Positions 51,808 through 62,400 of a DNA stretch of 64,000 nucleotides are shown one piece after another. The first letter of the stretch is position 1. Each line of letters opens with the position of its first letter. Origin of the DNA: an uncultured delta proteobacterium (GTDB lineage Bacteria; Myxococcota; Myxococcia; Myxococcales; 40CM-4-68-19); contig CAIWCD010000003.1 of NCBI GenBank assembly GCA_903911145.1, positions 64,642 through 128,641 on the forward strand, written 5' to 3'. Made by a program: the position numbers and the translations under genes. The notes under the pieces were generated by a model that was not told the origin of the DNA, did not search any database, and worked only from the letters and a program-made list of their open reading frames with translations.

Positions 51808-54800
51808 ATGTCTCGATTCGCGACGCTTGCTCTCGTTGCTCTCGTCGGACTCAACACTGGCTGTCGACGCCAGGACAGCGCGATGGACGGCCGGCTCCAG
51901 GCGGGCCGCGTGCAGAGCGCCCCCGCTGCACTCTTCGCCAACGGCGGATTCGAGACCGGCAACCTGAACAGCTGGACCATCTCCAGCTTCCTCAACACCT
52001 CGGGCCTGAACTGCGCTGACGCCGGCGACTGCGCGAACTTCCCCCCCTCCAGCGAAGCCGAGCTCCGACTCGCTGACGGCGGCGCGCTCACCACCCTCGC
52101 CATTGAAGGCAACGGCGGCGCGACCAGCTCAACCGACCCGGCCATCTTCGACGGCGGTGGCTCGCTGCGCTACCCGCGCTTCGACAGCTGGGCCGCGCTC
52201 GTCAACGACAAGAGCAGCACCAGCACGCAATGGGGCACGCCCCACGGCCAGAACGTCAACCTGCTCTCGCAGCAGTTCGCGGCGACGGCCGCGGACATCG
52301 ACCCGGCCGACGGACTGATCCACGTCCGATTCGTCATCGCCCCCGTCCTCGAGAACGGCAACCACAGCCCCGACACGCAGCCCTACTACTTCGTGCAGAT
52401 CAACAACGTCACGCAGGGAACGACGCTGCGTACGCAGTACGCCTATGCCAACCAGGTCGGCTATCCCTGGAAGAAGGAGATCGGAACCCAGAGCCTGACC
52501 GGCAGCGAAGTTGATTACACGGACTGGATGCTCTTCGACGTCGCTCCTGGCGCGGCCGCGCTCGGCGTGGGCGACATCGTCAAGGTCGACATCATTGCAG
52601 CAGGCTGCCAGCCCGGTGGGCACGCCGGTGAAGTCCTCGTCGACGGATTCGGCTCCTTCATCCCCGGCCTGACTGTCGCCGCGAACGCCCCGTCGCAGGT
52701 GAACGTCAGCTCGCCCATCACGTATACGTACACGGTCCGCAACGGCTCCACGTCGACCGCCACCAACACGATCGTGACGCAGCCGATCCCGGCGGGCACC
52801 GCCTTCGCGTCCTACACGGTCCCCGCCGGCGCATCGTGCACCGCGCCCGCACCCGGCACCACCAGCGGCAGCATCGTCTGCGACCTCGGCACCGTGAATC
52901 CCGCGGCAACGACAAGCTTCACGATCACCGTCACGGCACCCGCGACCACCGGCGACGTGCCGAACGGCTTCTATTCGGTGCAGGCCGATCAGGTCGCACC
53001 GCTCATCGGCAGCAGGGTCGACACCAACGTTTCCGGCAGCGGAACCTACGCCGATCTTTCGCTCTCGATCGATGATGGCGTTGCGGCTGTCGGCTTCGGC
53101 ACGACCACGATCTACACCGTCGCAATCCACAACGCGGGCCCCGCGACGTCTCCCAGTGCAACCATCGATCTGCCCCTTCCTACTGGCGCCGCCAGCGCGA
53201 GCTGGAGCTGCGCCAGCACGCTCGGCGAAGCGTCGATCACCGGCGCGGCCAGCGGCGTCGGCGCGCTCGCCTCGACGTTCAACCTCCCCGCGAACAGCAC
53301 GATCCAGTGCAGCTACACGGCCGTCGTGAGCGCCGGCTCGGGCGTCGGCTCACTCACGTTCGGAGGTACCGTCTCCGACTCTGAGATCATCGACCCGCAG
53401 CCGGCCAACAACTCGGCCGCCGACCAGGATCAGGTCGGCACTCTCATCACCCTCACTGTCGAGAGCGACTTCCAGGGAACCGGAGTCGGCACGATCGTCA
53501 GCGCCCCGTTCGCGATCAACTGCGGCGTCAAGTGCAGCGCCCAGTTCGTCGCTGGCGTCCCGATCAGTCTGACGGCCACGGCGACCAGCGGCTCACAGTT
53601 CACCGCATGGGGCGGCGTCTACTGCAACCGCTCCACGAACACCCAGTGCTTCTTCACGCCCACGTCGAACACGCAGCTCGCAGCCCGCTTCGACATGCTC
53701 GCCTTCCCCATCAACGCCTCCGTCACTTCTGGCCAGGGAACCATCAGCTGCCCGGCCACCGCGCAGGCTGGCACCAGCCCCGTCTGCACCGTGACGCCCG
53801 CCGCGGGCTACTCGGTCGAAGCGCTCATCGACAATAGCACTGACTCAACCAGCTCGTTGTCCAACCGCAGCTACACGGTCGGCCAGATCGAGCAGGCCCA
53901 CACCATCACGGTCGCGTTCGTGAAGCTCAACGGCCAGACCTGCTCCACGGCGAGCGACTGCGGTAGCGGCTTCTGCGTCGACGGTCTCTGCTGCAACAGC
54001 GCGTGCGGCGGGCAGTGCCAGGCGTGCGACGTTGCAGGCACGTTGGGAACCTGCACCACCGTCACCTCGGGCGCACCGCACGGCGAGCGCACCGCCTGCG
54101 TCGGAGATAGCTCTGCGTGCAATGGCGTCTGCGATGGTGCAAGCCCGAACGCCTGCGACTTCCCAGGCGCAGCGACGCAGTGCCGAGGGCCTTCATGCAC
54201 CGGCGCAGTCGCGACCCTTGCCGCGAGCTGCAACCAGAGCGGCTCGTGCCCGCAGATGGTCACTGTCTCTTGCGGCCGCTACGGCTGCGGAGCCACCGAC
54301 TGCAACACCAGCTGCGGCTCTGACGGAGACTGCTCGAGCGGCAACTTCTGCAACTCGCACGGCCAATGCGTCCAGCAGCACGTCCCCGGAGACACCTGCT
54401 CGGCGGCCGATCAGTGCAACACCGGCAACTGCGTCTACGGAGTCTGCTGCTCTGTCTCCAGCTGCGGCTCCTACACCTGCACCGGCGAGGGTGGCACTTG
54501 CCAGACCAGCTGCAGCAACGACAACAACTGCGGCAGCGACGCCTACTGCAACAACGGCGGACAGTGCGTGCCGAAGAAGGCCCAGGCGATCGCCTGCACG
54601 GCGGACGACCAGTGCTCGAGCGCGGCCTGCGTCGACGGCTACTGCTGCAACCGTGGCTGCCACGGCCAGTGCGAGGCCTGCGACGTCGCCGGCAGCATCG
54701 GCACCTGCACTGAGCTGAGTGCGGGACAGCCCCACGGCACGCGTGAAGTCTGCACCAGCGATGGTTCGGCTTGTGGCGGAACGTGTGACGGAAAGAGCTC

Positions 54801-57800
54801 GACGGCCTGCGACTACCCCACGGCCACGACGGCGTGCCGCGCGATCTCGTGCACCAACGGCGTTGCAATCGCGCCCGCCAGCTGCACCGGCACCGGCGCC
54901 TGCCCCGCTGTCGTCTCGACCTCCTGCGGGAACTTCACGTGCAACACGGCAGGGACTGCTTGCAACACCGACTGCAGAACCGACCACGACTGCTCCTCCG
55001 ATGCGTTCTGCAGCAGCGGAACCTGCATCCCGAAGGGCTCGAGCGGAAACGCAACGACCTGCACCGCAAACGATCAGTGCGCGGACAACCACTGCGTCGA
55101 CGGCTACTGCTGCAACACCGCGTGCGAAGGCCAGTGCGAGGCGTGCAACGTGGCCGGCAACAAGGGCACCTGCTCGCCCGATCACGCTGGCGACGCTCCT
55201 CACGGGACGCGTGCAGCCTGCGCCGACGACGGCTCGGGATGCGGCGGCTCCTGCGATGGAACGCGCCGTCTGACCTGCGGTTACCCGGACGGCCTGACCT
55301 CCTGCCGCGCGGGCTCCTGCGCGGCCGGTGTTGCGACCCTCGCCGCTGGTTGCAACGGCGCTGGCGCGTGCCCGGCAGAGAAGAGCGAGAGCTGCTCGCC
55401 CTACGCGTGCGGCGCGACGGAGTGCGCCGGAAACTGCATCGCCGACTCCGACTGCCCGACGGACGACTTCTGCGCGGGCGGCGTCTGCGCGCCAAAGCTT
55501 GCTCCCGGCTCGGTCTGCGCCGCGTCCGATCAATGCGCGACCGGCTTCTGCACCGACGGCGTCTGCTGCGACTCGGCGTGCGATGGTCAGTGCGAGGCGT
55601 GCAACGTCTCGGCGAAGGTGGGAACCTGCTCGCCCGTTACGGGAAGCCCGGTCGGTCCGCGCAGCGCCTGCTCGACCGACGGCACGAGCTGTGGTGGCGT
55701 CTGCGACGGAACGCACAGCAACATCTGTCACTACCCCACTGCCGAGACGAACTGCCGTGCGGCCTCGTGCACCGGCGACACTGCGGTGATGGCGGGCGTC
55801 TGCAACGGATCTGGCGCTTGCCCCCCCGAGCAGGACGTTGGCTGCGGCGCGAATGGCTGCGGCGAGACGACGTGCAAGAACGGCTGCTCCGTCGACCTCG
55901 ACTGCTCGGCGGGTAGCTACTGCGCCGCCGGAATCTGCACGCCGCAGAAGGGCCCGGGAGCAACTTGCGGCGGCACGGATCAGTGCGCGAGCGGCAACTG
56001 CGTCGACGGCGTTTGCTGCGACTCGGCCTGCACGGGCCAGTGCCAGGCGTGCGACGTGACCGGGCGCGTGGGCACCTGTTCCCCGGTTCCCGCGGGAGGT
56101 TCACCGCACAGCGCTCGCCAGGCCTGCACGAACGACGGCAGCGGTTGCGGCGGCGTCTGCGACGGCGTCGACATCGCAATCTGCGCGTATCCCTCGGCAG
56201 AGACGACCTGCCGCGCGGGAAGCTGCACGGGAGGCGTCTCCATTCTCACCGCCTCCTGCGATGCGAACGGACACTGCCCCGCAGAGCAGACTCAAGGCTG
56301 CGGCAGCTACGCGTGCGGCGCGACTTCCTGCAACGGCGATTGCCGCTCTGACGCGGACTGCGCAAACGGGAGCTACTGCGCCGCCGGCATCTGCACGCCT
56401 CGCCTGAACAACGGCGGGACCTGCAGCACGAACGACCAGTGCGCGAACGGCGAGTGCGTCGATGGCGTCTGCTGCAACAGCGCTTGCGACGGCCAGTGCG
56501 AAGCCTGCGATGTGACCGGCCACGTCGGCACCTGCAGCCCCGTCACCGGCGCGCCCCATGCGGCCCGCACGGCCTGCGACTCCGATGGCACAAGCTGCGG
56601 GGGCCAGTGCAACGGGACACTCGCGACGGCCTGCACGTATCCCGACAGCTCGACGCAATGCCGGGCCGATTCATGCACTGCAGGCGTCGCCACCAACGAG
56701 GCGTTCTGCGCGGGTACGGGTGCTTGCCCGACCGTTGGCCAGACGTCCTGCGCGGCCTACGCCTGCTCGGGAGCCACCTGCGGCACGACCTGCACGGGTG
56801 ATGCGCAGTGCGCGAAGGGCGCGTCGTGCATCGTCGGGGCCTGCGTCGTCAACGGAACGCCTGGCACGTTCAAGCTCGCGGGCGCTGGCGGGTGTGCGTC
56901 GGGTGGAGCGGGAAGCCTGCTGCCTCTCTGGGCGCTGGCGCTCTTCGCGGCCTGGCAGCTGCTGCGGCGTCGCGTGCGGATGGGCGCGGCTGCCATCGCT
57001 GTGGCGGTTGTCCTCCCTGGAGCGGCCCTCGCGCAGACGACTCCGACGGACGTGCAGCTCTCGGTGGATCGATTCCAGCCCGGAGCAGGAGCCTATGACC
57101 TGCTCCAGGTTGGCTCGGCCCAGACGCCTGAGAACTTCGCGCTCCACCTCTCGGCGTTCGTCGACTACGCGAACCAGCCGCTCCGTCTGCTCCCCGCGAG
57201 CGACGCAAATCAGCCGATCATCCTGCTGCGCTACCAGTCGATGGCCTACATCGGTGCAAGCATCGGCCTCTTCGATCGCTTCGAGATCGGCCTGGTGATC
57301 CCGATGCTGATCGCTGAGGGAGCGAGCAACACGCAGGTGCTCGGCACGTCGCTCGCGCCCGCGGGCTCGGGCATTGGCGATATCCGCTTCGTCCCCAAGG
57401 CGCGGCTCTACGAAGACAAGCACATCCTCTTCGCCATCGCGCTGCCCTTCACGCTTCCGACCGGCGCTGGTCACGCTTATCTGAGCCACGGGACGGCCAC
57501 GTTCAGCCCCGAACTGCGCCTCGAGACTGCGAAGGAGTGGCTTCCAGTTCGCCTGATGGTGAACGCAGGCGTTGCGCTTCGCGAATCCCGCACGCTCGTC
57601 GACCTCGACCTCGGCAACGCCTTCACCTGGGGTGTCGCGGGCGAGTATCCGTTCCAGATCTCGACGGAAAAGCTCTCCGTGATCGGTACGGTTGGAGGCG
57701 AGGTTGGATTTCAGGCAGCGCACGATGTGGAGCGCCCGACCGAGGCAGACTTGGCGCTTCGCTGGTTCCTCCCTGCCGGCGTGAACGTGACGGCGGGAGC

Positions 57801-58752
57801 CGGTCCGGGCATCACCAACGGATACGGAACGCCGCGCTTCCGTCTCTTCGCCGGGGTTTCCTACAGCCCTGAGCGCGGGTCAGTGCCGGCTCCCGCGCCG
57901 GCCCCTCTTTCGTGCCTCGCTGCCGACGACGTTTCGCTGCACACACCCGCTGGAGAAGCGGTTGGGGTTCCGGTTCGTGCGAGCGGCGATAATGGCGCTG
58001 CGATCAGTGTCGCGCGCGTTGAAGAGCCACGGCACGGAGCAGTCCAGACCGACAAGAACGGCGCAATCAGCTACAAGCCTGCCAACGGCTACTCGGGACC
58101 CGACGACTTCGTTCTCGTCCTCACCGATAAGGGAGCGCGGACCGCGCGCGAGCACGTCCACGTCGAGGTGATGCCGCCGCCGCCTCCTCCTCCGCCGGCT
58201 CCTGCTCCGGTCGTCGAGGCACCACCGCCGCCTCCTCCTCCGGCCCCGGCCCCGGCCCCCGTCGCGGCCCCGGCTCCTGAGCGGGTCGTCCGCAGCGGCC
58301 ATATCGCGCTGCTCGCGCAGGTTCAGTTCGAGACCGACAAGGCCGAGATCGTCAACTCCTCGCTCGCCATCCTCGACCAGGTTGCCAAGGTCCTGCGCGA
58401 GAATCCCGAGTTCAAGAAGGTCCGCGTCGACGGTCACACGGACAACCGCGGCGGAGTGGCTCACAACAGCGATCTTTCGCTGCGGCGCGCGGAGGCCGTG
58501 AGGACCTACCTCGTCAAGGTCGGAATCGATCTCGCCCGCCTCGACGTCAAGGGATTCGGACAGTCGCAGCCGCTCGCGACGAACGCGAACGAGGCCGGGC
58601 GGAGCCGCAATCGACGCGTTGAGTTCGTCGTGACGGACGGGCCCAAGCCCGGATCCCCCATGGATACACCCGCTACGCCGGCATCCACCACGGCCGCACC
58701 GGCGCCCGCGGCGACCCAGCTCGGTCTTCCTGAGTTGCCGTCCACGAAGTAA
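51808..58752 (+). CDS. Giant Cys-rich surface lipoprotein fused to an OmpA-family protein
   Basis: A 2314-residue protein. Order: lipoprotein signal with Cys 19 (LNTGC); a lectin-like N-terminal part (NGGFETGNLNSW); DUF11-type beta repeats (about 287-545); short bacterial repeats; a Cys-rich region (about 709-1690) with six full units of the form CxxDQC, CVDGVCCNSAC, GQCxAC, GTCSPV and one partial unit; a GC_trans_RRR-like segment (Cys 1696, hydrophobic stretch, RRR 1720-1722); directly after it a second signal-peptide-like stretch starting Met 1725; a barrel-like part; an Ig-like domain; Pro-rich linker; and an OmpA domain (about 2165-2285, VDGHTDNRGG, GFGQSQPL, NRRVEFV). GC_trans_RRR normally ends a protein. 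Here the reading frame continues, which looks like the fusion of two genes. Confidence 0.9.
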   Translation: MSRFATLALVALVGLNTGCRRQDSAMDGRLQAGRVQSAPAALFANGGFETGNLNSWTISSFLNTSGLNCADAGDCANFPPSSEAELRLADGGALTTLAIEGNGGATSSTDPAIFDGGGSLRYPRFDSWAALVNDKSSTSTQWGTPHGQNVNLLSQQFAATAADIDPADGLIHVRFVIAPVLENGNHSPDTQPYYFVQINNVTQGTTLRTQYAYANQVGYPWKKEIGTQSLTGSEVDYTDWMLFDVAPGAAALGVGDIVKVDIIAAGCQPGGHAGEVLVDGFGSFIPGLTVAANAPSQVNVSSPITYTYTVRNGSTSTATNTIVTQPIPAGTAFASYTVPAGASCTAPAPGTTSGSIVCDLGTVNPAATTSFTITVTAPATTGDVPNGFYSVQADQVAPLIGSRVDTNVSGSGTYADLSLSIDDGVAAVGFGTTTIYTVAIHNAGPATSPSATIDLPLPTGAASASWSCASTLGEASITGAASGVGALASTFNLPANSTIQCSYTAVVSAGSGVGSLTFGGTVSDSEIIDPQPANNSAADQDQVGTLITLTVESDFQGTGVGTIVSAPFAINCGVKCSAQFVAGVPISLTATATSGSQFTAWGGVYCNRSTNTQCFFTPTSNTQLAARFDMLAFPINASVTSGQGTISCPATAQAGTSPVCTVTPAAGYSVEALIDNSTDSTSSLSNRSYTVGQIEQAHTITVAFVKLNGQTCSTASDCGSGFCVDGLCCNSACGGQCQACDVAGTLGTCTTVTSGAPHGERTACVGDSSACNGVCDGASPNACDFPGAATQCRGPSCTGAVATLAASCNQSGSCPQMVTVSCGRYGCGATDCNTSCGSDGDCSSGNFCNSHGQCVQQHVPGDTCSAADQCNTGNCVYGVCCSVSSCGSYTCTGEGGTCQTSCSNDNNCGSDAYCNNGGQCVPKKAQAIACTADDQCSSAACVDGYCCNRGCHGQCEACDVAGSIGTCTELSAGQPHGTREVCTSDGSACGGTCDGKSSTACDYPTATTACRAISCTNGVAIAPASCTGTGACPAVVSTSCGNFTCNTAGTACNTDCRTDHDCSSDAFCSSGTCIPKGSSGNATTCTANDQCADNHCVDGYCCNTACEGQCEACNVAGNKGTCSPDHAGDAPHGTRAACADDGSGCGGSCDGTRRLTCGYPDGLTSCRAGSCAAGVATLAAGCNGAGACPAEKSESCSPYACGATECAGNCIADSDCPTDDFCAGGVCAPKLAPGSVCAASDQCATGFCTDGVCCDSACDGQCEACNVSAKVGTCSPVTGSPVGPRSACSTDGTSCGGVCDGTHSNICHYPTAETNCRAASCTGDTAVMAGVCNGSGACPPEQDVGCGANGCGETTCKNGCSVDLDCSAGSYCAAGICTPQKGPGATCGGTDQCASGNCVDGVCCDSACTGQCQACDVTGRVGTCSPVPAGGSPHSARQACTNDGSGCGGVCDGVDIAICAYPSAETTCRAGSCTGGVSILTASCDANGHCPAEQTQGCGSYACGATSCNGDCRSDADCANGSYCAAGICTPRLNNGGTCSTNDQCANGECVDGVCCNSACDGQCEACDVTGHVGTCSPVTGAPHAARTACDSDGTSCGGQCNGTLATACTYPDSSTQCRADSCTAGVATNEAFCAGTGACPTVGQTSCAAYACSGATCGTTCTGDAQCAKGASCIVGACVVNGTPGTFKLAGAGGCASGGAGSLLPLWALALFAAWQLLRRRVRMGAAAIAVAVVLPGAALAQTTPTDVQLSVDRFQPGAGAYDLLQVGSAQTPENFALHLSAFVDYANQPLRLLPASDANQPIILLRYQSMAYIGASIGLFDRFEIGLVIPMLIAEGASNTQVLGTSLAPAGSGIGDIRFVPKARLYEDKHILFAIALPFTLPTGAGHAYLSHGTATFSPELRLETAKEWLPVRLMVNAGVALRESRTLVDLDLGNAFTWGVAGEYPFQISTEKLSVIGTVGGEVGFQAAHDVERPTEADLALRWFLPAGVNVTAGAGPGITNGYGTPRFRLFAGVSYSPERGSVPAPAPAPLSCLAADDVSLHTPAGEAVGVPVRASGDNGAAISVARVEEPRHGAVQTDKNGAISYKPANGYSGPDDFVLVLTDKGARTAREHVHVEVMPPPPPPPPAPAPVVEAPPPPPPPAPAPAPVAAPAPERVVRSGHIALLAQVQFETDKAEIVNSSLAILDQVAKVLRENPEFKKVRVDGHTDNRGGVAHNSDLSLRRAEAVRTYLVKVGIDLARLDVKGFGQSQPLATNANEAGRSRNRRVEFVVTDGPKPGSPMDTPATPASTTAAPAPAATQLGLPELPSTK

Positions 58753-58755
58753 TCG

Positions 58756-58792
58756 AAAGGCGCGCGGCGCTGCGTTGCTGCCGCGCGCCTTT
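58756..58792 (+). terminator. Terminator hairpin after the giant gene
   Basis: Perfect 13-base arms AAAGGCGCGCGGC and GCCGCGCGCCTTT with an 11-base loop begin three bases after the stop codon. The second arm ends in TTT. It is a strong intrinsic-type terminator for the gene at 51808. Confidence 0.8.
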
Positions 58793-59445
58793 CAGTGTCC
58801 TGTTGAAGTGCCGACGTGGCTCTCGCTGCTGGTTTCTCGCGCGAGGGGTCGAGGCAGGTACCGGTGACGGCATACCTCACCGGCTTCATCATGATCGCCC
58901 CGGACCCGCCAGCGTGGCCCCACAGAATCAATGGGGATGGCCGACGAGTACGTTTGGTACTTCGTGGTTGCTAGACTTGGCTGCAGTGCGAGTTGAGCCA
59001 TCGCAAGCTCACGCACTCGGGAGCGACTTGGGGGCTGAGCCGACCAGCTCCGTGGCGGCGGGGCTACGTGCGCGGTCATCTCAGGAAACCCCAAGGGAGG
59101 TGGCTGCGAAGCGAGACCGCGTTCGTGTTCATCAGACGCTCGCCTGAAGCCGTTCGGCTGCGCTGAAAGCCGTTGCGATCACGCTTTGAACAGCATCGCT
59201 CCTGCGGAACGCGCATTCCCGCTGGTCACTCCCGGGAGGCGCGGCGCCCATGCCCGGTCAGCTGGAATCGCCGAGGCCCAACGGAACGTGCCGTCTCCAA
59301 AGCTGGCGCTCCGATCGCCCTGACGTGCCAAAGTCAAACCGGTGCGCATTCGACCCCGCAAAAGTTCATCGCCTCGACGCCTGCCCTAAAGGGAGGCGTG
59401 AGGCGATGACAGGACAGCACGAATGCTCAACCGCAGAAGCCTGGG
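58793..59445. other. Gene-free stretch
   Basis: About 650 bases between the giant gene terminator and the stop of the minus-strand gene. Open frames of up to 114 codons exist on both strands but lack recognisable domains, start signals and typical composition. The only clear structure is the bulged hairpin at 59364-59410. It may be a degraded insertion or a long 3' region. Confidence 0.5.
59364..59410. repeat. Long bulged inverted repeat
   Basis: Arms TCATCGCCTC...ACGCCT...CCC and GGG...AGGCGT...GAGGCGATGA pair over about 20 bases with a TAAA loop and single-base bulges (G at 59376, G at 59383, T at 59365), all on one arm. It lies 36 bases past the stop of the minus-strand gene. There is no T-run. 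It could be a REP-like element, an RNA-processing structure or a terminator variant. Confidence 0.6.
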
Positions 59446-62400
59446 CTAAAGACCGCCGCTCATCGTCGCGAACACTCCGTGGTCGTCGCTGGCGATGAAG
59501 ATGTTGCCAGACGTCACCGGGTCGACCGCAATCGCACGCAGCTGCCTCGTCCCGAGGCCCGCGGAGATGTCACTCCAGGTCGAGCCACTATCCGTGCTCT
59601 TGAAGAGACCGCCGCTGCTGCCATTGCTTGAGTTGCCGAGCGCAATGAGGATGTTCGAGTGGAGCGGGTCGATGGCGATCGACGTCAGGTTCTGGACCGC
59701 CGTCGAGCCAAAGCCGAGGTCGTTCCAGCTGATCCCGCCGTCGACGGACTTGAGCACCTGGCTACCCGCAGGCTGGCCACCGACCACAACGTAGACCGTC
59801 GTCGGCACTGCAGCGTCCACAGTGATCGACCGGACATGACCGATGTTCTGTGCAGGTGCCGTCCAGCTGGTGCCACTGTCAGACGAGTACCAGAAGCCAG
59901 AATCACCGCCAGCGTAGAGCCGCGACGTCGCGCTCGGCGCAACGGCAAGCGCCCGCAGCCCCTGGGCGTTCACTCCGGCCGAGATCAGACTCCAGGTAGG
60001 CTTGGCATCGGTGAGATTCGTGCTCTGGTAGATCCCGGTGTCATAGACCAGCGCGTAGCCCGTCGATGAGGAAGCGAGCGAAATCGCGCTGGGAACGAAG
60101 TTCGCGTTCGTCGACTTCCAGGTGGCGCCGCCGTCCTTCGAGCGCAGAACGCCCTGCGCGCCAATGTAGACCGTGTTCGCGTCCGAGGGATCCACGGCAA
60201 TCGCCGTCGTGATCGCTGGATACGCGATTCCACTGCCCATCGCCGACGTCCAGGTTGCGCCGCGGTCTGCCGACTTCACGACGCTGTACCCTGCAAGCCC
60301 GTAGAGAATTGTAGGACGCGACTTGGCGATTGCAATGGCCGGTGCACTCGCCGCAGTAATCCCCGAATTCGCAACTGACCAGTGGCTCCCAGCATCCGTC
60401 GAGAGGAAGAGTCCGGCGCCGCCGATGGTGCCAGCGAGGACCTTCCCGTGTGCGATGGAAAGGGCATCAACGCCAACGAGCATCGAAGCCGAGCCGCCGG
60501 CGAGGGAGAAACTACCCGCACCATCGCCAATCTGCAGGCCGCCGCTCGTGCCCGCAATCAGGGCCTGTCCCGACCAGGCGAGGCTCCGGACCTGCGCGAT
60601 GGCGCCCACCGCGTTCCAGCTCTGCCCGCCGTCAGTCGACAGGAACACGCCGTTCGTCGTCCCGACCCAGATCCGATTGGCGTTGTTCGGGTCGATGATG
60701 ATTCCACCCTGGCAAGCCGCCGAGGCTGGACCGATCGACGCCCAGGTAGCACCGCTGTCCTGGCTCATCTGGACACCGGCACCATCCGTCGCTGCATAGA
60801 CCGTAGCCGGGTTCGCCGGGCTGATCGCAAGCGCAAGCACGGGCGCTGCAGGAGCGAGAGCGGTCGCCGACCAATTTGCCCCGTTGTTCGTGGAGACATA
60901 GACGGCGGAATAACTGGCCGCGTAGATCGTGCCACTATTGCCCGGGTCAGCAGCGAGCGCCGAGTAGGTGTCAGTCGCGACGAGGCCTCTGTTCACGGCC
61001 GTCCACGAAGTTGCACCAGACGCCAGAGCGTAGATGCCTGCCCCACGGGTGCCCGCGAAGACGCTCCCCGAGGAGAACGCCAGCGCATGAACTTCGTTCG
61101 AGCCCAGACCCGTTGACTTGGCGTTCCAGGTCGAGCCTGTATCAGTCGACTGGTAGACGCCCGCGCCACCTTGAACGGCCGCCCACGCGATCCGAACATT
61201 GCTGGGATCGAACGCCACCGCAGCGACCGAGCCTCCGAACACACCCGAGCCAGCTGCGTAGGCAGAGGTCTGCGTCGACACGCCCACTGTCGGCGACGGC
61301 GGGCTCGCGCCGGCGGGGCTCAGCGTGACGATCTGATAGTAGTAGGAGGCGCCATACGGAAGGTTGGCGTCGGAGTACGTCGTCCCGCCGGTCTCGCCGA
61401 TTTCGACGAAAGGCCCGTTCGGCGAGGTGCTCCGCTCGATGCCATAGTTCGTTGCGCCGGGAACGGCGGCCCAGGTCAGCACAACCGTGTCGCGATTATC
61501 GACTTCAAATCCGACGTTGCCTGGGGCAGGAAAGACCGTGGTCGCCGTTGCAACGTTCGAGTAATCGCTTTCCGCGACGCCTGTGACCGCCCGAATCTCG
61601 TAGTAGTAGGTGGTCGCCGGCGCGGGAGGGAAGGCGCTGTCCCCGCAGTTGCAGTAGGTCATGCTGGTCGTCGCACCGATCACGACAAAGCCGCTCGCAG
61701 GCGACGTCGAACGCAGAATCTCGTAGCCGGCGGCTGCCGCGTTGCCAGTCCACGTCAACGTGATGTCAAAGAGACTGTTGGTTGCAGCCAGCCCGCTCGG
61801 TGCATCAAGTGTCGTGATCGCCACCGCGATGTTCGAATCCGCGCTCTCAAGGTCCAACGTCACAGCGTGGACCACGTAGCTGTATTCCGACCCCTCATTG
61901 ACGCTCGCCGAGTCGACGTAAGACGCTGAGGATACCGTGGCGAGCGGTGCAAACGCACCATTGCCCGTGCCATCGCGGCGGTAGATCGCGTACTGCGTTG
62001 CGTTGGCAACGGCGCTCCAGGAGAGGCCCACAGTGGTCGCGCCAGGGTTCGCAGCCAGGTTCTGGGGCGCGGGCAGGTTCGTGATCGCTGACTGCTCCGT
62101 GGTCGCTGCGCTGGTCACCTGGTCGGTCGCGGCCTCGACTGCATAGAAGTAACGCTTGCCGTTCGGAAGCGTGCTGTCGGTCCAACCCGTACTCGTCGAG
62201 TCCGCAAGCTGAGTGGGCGCCGAGTTCGCATCACCCGCGCGAAGGACATGATACTTCGTCGCGCCCGGAACGCCATTCCAGCTGATCACCATCTGATTCG
62301 CGCCGCCCGTCACCACCAGGTTGCCAGGGGCAGCGATGGTCACCGGAACTGTTGCGGTGACAGTCTCGGCCGCCGACGCCTGGTTGGTTCCCGTGCAGCT

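Noticed and set aside
58803-59147. 114-codon open frame downstream of the giant gene
   Set aside because: No ribosome-binding site, domain or convincing composition; an equally long frame exists on the other strand.
59364-59410. attC integron recombination site
   Set aside because: The conserved end boxes (RYYYAAC and GTTRRRY) are not present, and there is no integrase or gene cassette nearby.
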